Shown piece by piece: positions 60,488 to 64,000 of a DNA stretch of 64,000 nt. The DNA comes from Aphelocoma coerulescens (lineage: Eukaryota > Chordata > Aves > Passeriformes > Corvidae), in assembly GCF_041296385.1 (NCBI RefSeq), contig NW_027183804.1:434001-498000 (forward strand). The letters run 5' to 3'. Within the stretch, counting starts at the first letter, position 1. Every line of letters starts with the position of its first letter. The notes under the pieces were generated by a model, which was not told the origin of the DNA, did no database searches, and saw only the letters and a program-made list of their open reading frames with translations. A program made the translations under genes and the position numbers.

Positions 60488-61377
60488 TTTCCCAGGAGTT
60501 CTCTATTACTCAAAATACCAATTTATCCCCCCCTTTGAAATACTAATTCATTCCTTTAAAACACCAATCTTCACTGCTGTAAAATACTACCCACCCTTTC
60601 ACAGTACAAAAAACACCAAAAAATTTATTAGAACCCACCTTCCCCAAAAACAAAGTTAACTTCGAATTACACAGTTTTTCATTCACACATTCACTCTTTT
60701 TTAATATTTGTTCACTCACTCATTCCTACTCACAGCAGAATAATAAGGTACCTCTTTCAAGTCACTTGTTAGTATCCACCCATGGGTATGATATAATCCT
60801 TAGGATTCTGGGTGCTCTTGGATTTCCCTCAACCCAGCATTGCTAGCATCCAAACCCCAACCTCTCTTGGGGTACTTTTAGGCCCTGGGTGCTCTTGGAG
60901 TTTTCCTCAACCCAGCATATGGGGGGGTAGCTCCCACTTTGCAACCCCTTCTCTGGGACCCCGTCCCAGTCACCCCCGGAGATTCTTTCACTCCGCTTAT
61001 CTCTCGCTTTGTCTCCTCGCTGGCCGCTGTTCTCGTGAACAAGACGGAACGGCAGCACTCAGAGACTGCCACACTCGCTTCGCAGATCTGGGGGCAACCA
61101 GCCCACGTCTCATTCACACACGCTCATCTCCCGTAACCACCCCCTTTTTCTTTGGACAATACTTCCCAGTCCTGTTTCTTTTCCAGTGTCTGTGGGATTT
61201 TTGTCGAGAGCGCTCTCTTTCATTTGCTTTATTTTTGTGTCTTTCTTGTCCTCCGGGTGTTGCCCTGCTGCCACCAAATCACGCCAGAGGATGCTAAGCA
61301 AAGGTCCTGCCAACTTGGGCGGGAGGCGCCTTACCCTTGCTTCTTGAATCCTCCCACGCTTTTCAGAGGCGAGGTGT

Positions 61378-61398
61378 AGCTCCGGGACGAGCCCTTAA
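61378..61398 (-). other. ERV2 primer-binding site, copy 2
   Basis: Same proline-like sequence as in copy 1. Confidence 0.6.
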
Positions 61399-61399
61399 T

Positions 61400-62052
61400 T
61401 GTGAAAAACGAGGTTCACTCTCCTGTGAGAATTTAAAGGGTTTAATATAAAGACAATAAGAGACACATCAAATAAAGCAACGGGGTAATGGCCGGGTGCC
61501 TTGGTGCTCTGCCAAGAGCACACCTGATGCCAGAGGTGAGTCTTTTTTATACCATTTTTACTGTCTGTTCTTTATTCATATTAAAACTTTTCCTGGAGCT
61601 GTTCTGCATGGCCACTCCTTGGTTCCGCCTTTTTAGAGCATGCGTAGTCTTCTGCCTTGTGGTTTTATTTCTCTTGATTCTTGGGGTTGGGCCCGCTAGG
61701 CAAGAGTCGATGGTAGGGTGGATTTCTTAATTCTCCAGACAGTCAGGGCTGATTGCAGCTTTGGGCCTCTTCGTCTCTCCGGGCAGAGTGGTGATAACGG
61801 CTCTTGGACTCTCCTGGCCGCCTGTTCTCCGGGCGGAGTAGCCTTTGGGCCCTTTTGCTCCCTAGACAAAGTGTTGATTAGCAGCTTTTCGGGCCTCATC
61901 CTCTGTTCGTTTGGAGGTTATCTTACGTGCTCACACTTGCTAACATTCTTGCTAAAAAGAAAACTACATCCACACAGCAAAAAGCATTTCTAACATTATA
62001 TAATATCTACTTTATACTTTGCGAGAAGCCAATATAATATATGTTTATAACA
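61400..62052 (-). repeat. ERV2 5' LTR, copy 2
   Basis: Identical to 20,768-21,420 except for one base near 61,740 (GTCAGG here, as in the 3' LTRs; GACAGG in copy 1). Confidence 0.93.
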
Positions 62053-62762
62053 CCTCCATTGGCGACCTCCTTTTCCCTCTGATTCAGCTACCTTGTGGTA
62101 GGTGCGATGGTGCTGAAGAAGGGTGGCGGCTTGGCACAGTTGCTGTCACAGGTGGATCTTTGAGTGGCATGTGTGAGGGTAGGAGGGTACGGCACCCATA
62201 GCTGAAGGCAAAAAAGGTCAGGGCATGTCATCAGCCGCAGTCGTGCTAAGTTGTTCATCTATGCAAACTGCTTGCCGAGTTGTTCCTTTCTTAGGTAATG
62301 GGGGCTTGTATCAACCAGAACTGCAAATGGTCAGTATTTGCAGAGAAGGTTACTTGGACTGTTGTTGAAGTGAGTGTAGCAGTTTCTATGGCATTCTGCA
62401 AAAAAAGTGACAGGTCTCCCTGTGTTCCCCAGTTCTTAACAAAGATGAAGTTAACAAACCCCTGAAAAGAGGTTTTGCAAAACTTCAGGGATATTTTCCT
62501 ACTAGTACTGTAGAGACAACCATAGTCACCTTGTCTTTCCAAAAGTGAAGGTTCCCTATTTTTGTCCAAGAGCATCAAGTGCTTTTGATCAGCGTTTGTG
62601 TGCATGCATTAGCCTCGTTCTTGCTCTTCCTTGGAGAACTTTTACAATACTCACATGATCTGTGTAGGCTGCAGACTGCAGTGGTGAACTTCAAGGCTTC
62701 CAGCAGAAGGGAGATGCTGTCCACGTTTTGGATTCTCCTTAGCCTGAACCTTCAATGTCCAA
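62053..62762. other. Arm tail beyond ERV2, copy 2
   Basis: Follows copy 1, not the left arm, at every difference noticed, so the arm-to-arm conversion seen in ERV1 does not reach here. Confidence 0.65.
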
Positions 62763-62911
62763 TAACGCAGCGTTTGGTGCTCGAGGCACTGACTCTGGCG
62801 TGCCCCTGGTCAGAGACAGTCCAGCTGCGTTACCTCCACGCGTCGCTGAAGCGACTTCGGGATCAGGAAAAGAGCTTGCTGGGCTAGCTAGCTGGCTTCT
62901 TTGCAGAGGGA

Positions 62912-63132
62912 AACACGGCAGGAGCCGTTGATGTCGGCTCACGTTAGCTCAGAGACAAAGGAAGAGAGGGGCTGTTCAGGTCTGGCTTCTAACAGGTTTA
63001 ATGCGATAGGATGAGGATGAGGTCGGATTGATGGGAATCCGCTCCTCGGAGCCTTGTCCTCAGTTTTATAGGGAATTTGAAAACCCCCTGTAACTATTCC
63101 TGAAAAGACCTGCCTTGCTAAATTAGTGCCTT
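62912..63132 (-). repeat. LTR-like promoter core, copy 2
   Basis: Repeats 22,280-22,500 with the same TATA box and ATTAAA spacing. Confidence 0.4.
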
Positions 63133-64000
63133 TTAAGTCTTGTGTCCCCAGGATAGAACAACAAACTCACAAAGATAACAGCAGTGGATCTACAGGACTT
63201 CTGCAGGCCTTCTGGACTGCAGACATCTCTGACCAAAGGCCACAGATGACGTGTACCCTGATCCTGCCGAACGCCCGTCCGCCCTGGACTCAGCTTCAAG
63301 GTTTGATTGATACTGGTGCTGATGTAACTATCATCTCCTTCTCTGCGTGGCCTCCCTCATGGCCTTTACCCCCAGTGGGATCGGCCATCACAGGATGAGG
63401 ATGAACCACACAGAGCTATTGAAGCGAACGGCCTGTGACGGTGAAGGACTCAGAGGGGCACACAGCTACAATTAGGCCTTATGTTACTACCACTTCCCTT
63501 AACCTTTGGGGACGGGATGTGTTGGCAGCCTGGGGCATACGGATCGGGACAAATTTTTAGCAGGGGTCACTGTGCGCAAAGGTGCACAGTATCCTACACT
63601 GCCTTTGCAGTGGTTGATTAACACACCAATCCGAGTCAGACTCTGCTTAGTTAGTTGAATTAAGGGCTGTTATCATGGCTTTTCAACGATTCTCACAGGA
63701 ACCTTTGAATTTGGTTACTGAAGCCGACTAGCAAAAGCTCGTATACAATTAATCACCTTACGGTACCACAAAATTCAAAGAATCCTGTTCTTCTGAATCA
63801 CTTTCTCTCATTGCAATCTGCAGGCAAGAGACAACTGCCCTGGGCAAAAGTCTGGGTGTGGAATTTACTCACTAACCAGTGGGACGGCCTGCGGGAACTT
63901 ATGGTTTGGGGTCGTGGCTATGCTTGCGTTTCTACAGATACTGGGGTACGGTGGCTAGCTGCAAAATGTGTTCGCCCTGCCCTACGGCACCAGAGGCAGA
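63132..64000 (+). pseudogene. Betaretrovirus-like pol remnant, copy 2 (cut by window end)
   Basis: Repeats 22,500-23,368: protease frame 63,126-63,398, RT start, RNase H fragment and part of the integrase DNA-binding domain. The 3' LTR would lie beyond the window. Confidence 0.8.

Larger units (their letters stand above)
51961..62052 (-). mobile_element. ERV2, copy 2
   Basis: Same insertion as 11,329-21,420, with identical flanking duplications TCTC (51,957-51,960) and CCTC (62,053-62,056). It was therefore copied with the 40.6-kb unit and not inserted independently. Every stop and frameshift of copy 1 is shared. Confidence 0.95.
40634..62762 (+). repeat. Right palindrome arm, copy 2
   Basis: Second right arm, facing the left arm across the satellite hinge. 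Paired positions with the left arm sum to about 80,380 outside ERV2, which puts the nominal centre near 40,190. The actual strand switch inside the hinge is near 41,375, displaced because the left side carries extra tandem satellite units. Confidence 0.93.
40634..64000. repeat. 40.6-kb ampliconic tandem unit, second copy (partial)
   Basis: This repeats 1-23,368 in the same orientation and order: hinge array, anonymous stretch, GGCAAGG tract, ERV1, CpG island, ERV2, arm tail and betaretroviral remnant. The window ends inside the remnant integrase tail. Most differences from copy 1 lie at 45,350-50,280, where this copy instead matches the inverted left arm. Confidence 0.95.

Noticed and set aside
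1..64000. Macrorepeat as pure assembly artefact
   Set aside because: Not excluded, but the copies differ in a structured way (conversion-like tract, private changes, one-sided satellite expansion), which a simple duplicated contig would not show.

Overview
This looks like ampliconic DNA from a vertebrate nuclear genome, most likely a bird. The pointers are GC-rich CpG islands, several families of endogenous retrovirus with gammaretrovirus-like and betaretrovirus-like parts, no bacterial gene organisation, and no recognisable mammalian Alu- or L1-type repeats. Near-identical inverted and tandem arms are typical of sex-linked or otherwise amplified regions, but I see no gene that fixes the chromosome. 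I could not run alignments, so identities are judged by eye.

The window is about 1.57 copies of one 40,632-bp tandem unit: 1-40,633, then 40,634-64,000 repeating 1-23,368 almost base for base. Each unit holds an inverted pair of arms. The right arm (1-22,130) reads: hinge satellite array (1-3,415), an anonymous stretch (3,416-4,859), a GGCAAGG-rich tract with a strand switch (4,860-6,000), a defective gammaretrovirus-like provirus (ERV1, 6,217-10,320), a CpG island (10,345-11,290), a 10.1-kb reverse-strand gammaretrovirus-like provirus (ERV2, 11,329-21,420) and a 0.7-kb tail. The left arm (27,682-40,633) is the same series reversed but without ERV2; its intact target site is at 28,408-28,411. 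A 5.5-kb non-palindromic spacer (22,131-27,681) contains a deleted betaretrovirus-like element with one clear LTR, a candidate solo LTR and other LTR-like pieces.

This gives a relative order of events: ERV1 entered before the arms were duplicated; ERV2 entered one arm after the inverted duplication; the 40.6-kb unit was then tandemly copied very recently (about six differences over the 10-kb ERV2). ERV2's own two LTRs differ by roughly 3%, so ERV2 is older than the tandem copy. Diagnostic variants indicate that about 5 kb of the second right arm was homogenised with the neighbouring left arm by gene conversion.

No intact host protein gene can be supported. The best candidate is a first exon inside the CpG island, present three times, which could encode a short basic Ala/Arg-rich leader. 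All retroviral genes are broken by stops, frameshifts or deletions. Most long open frames in the satellite array and CpG islands arise from low stop density and are left out.
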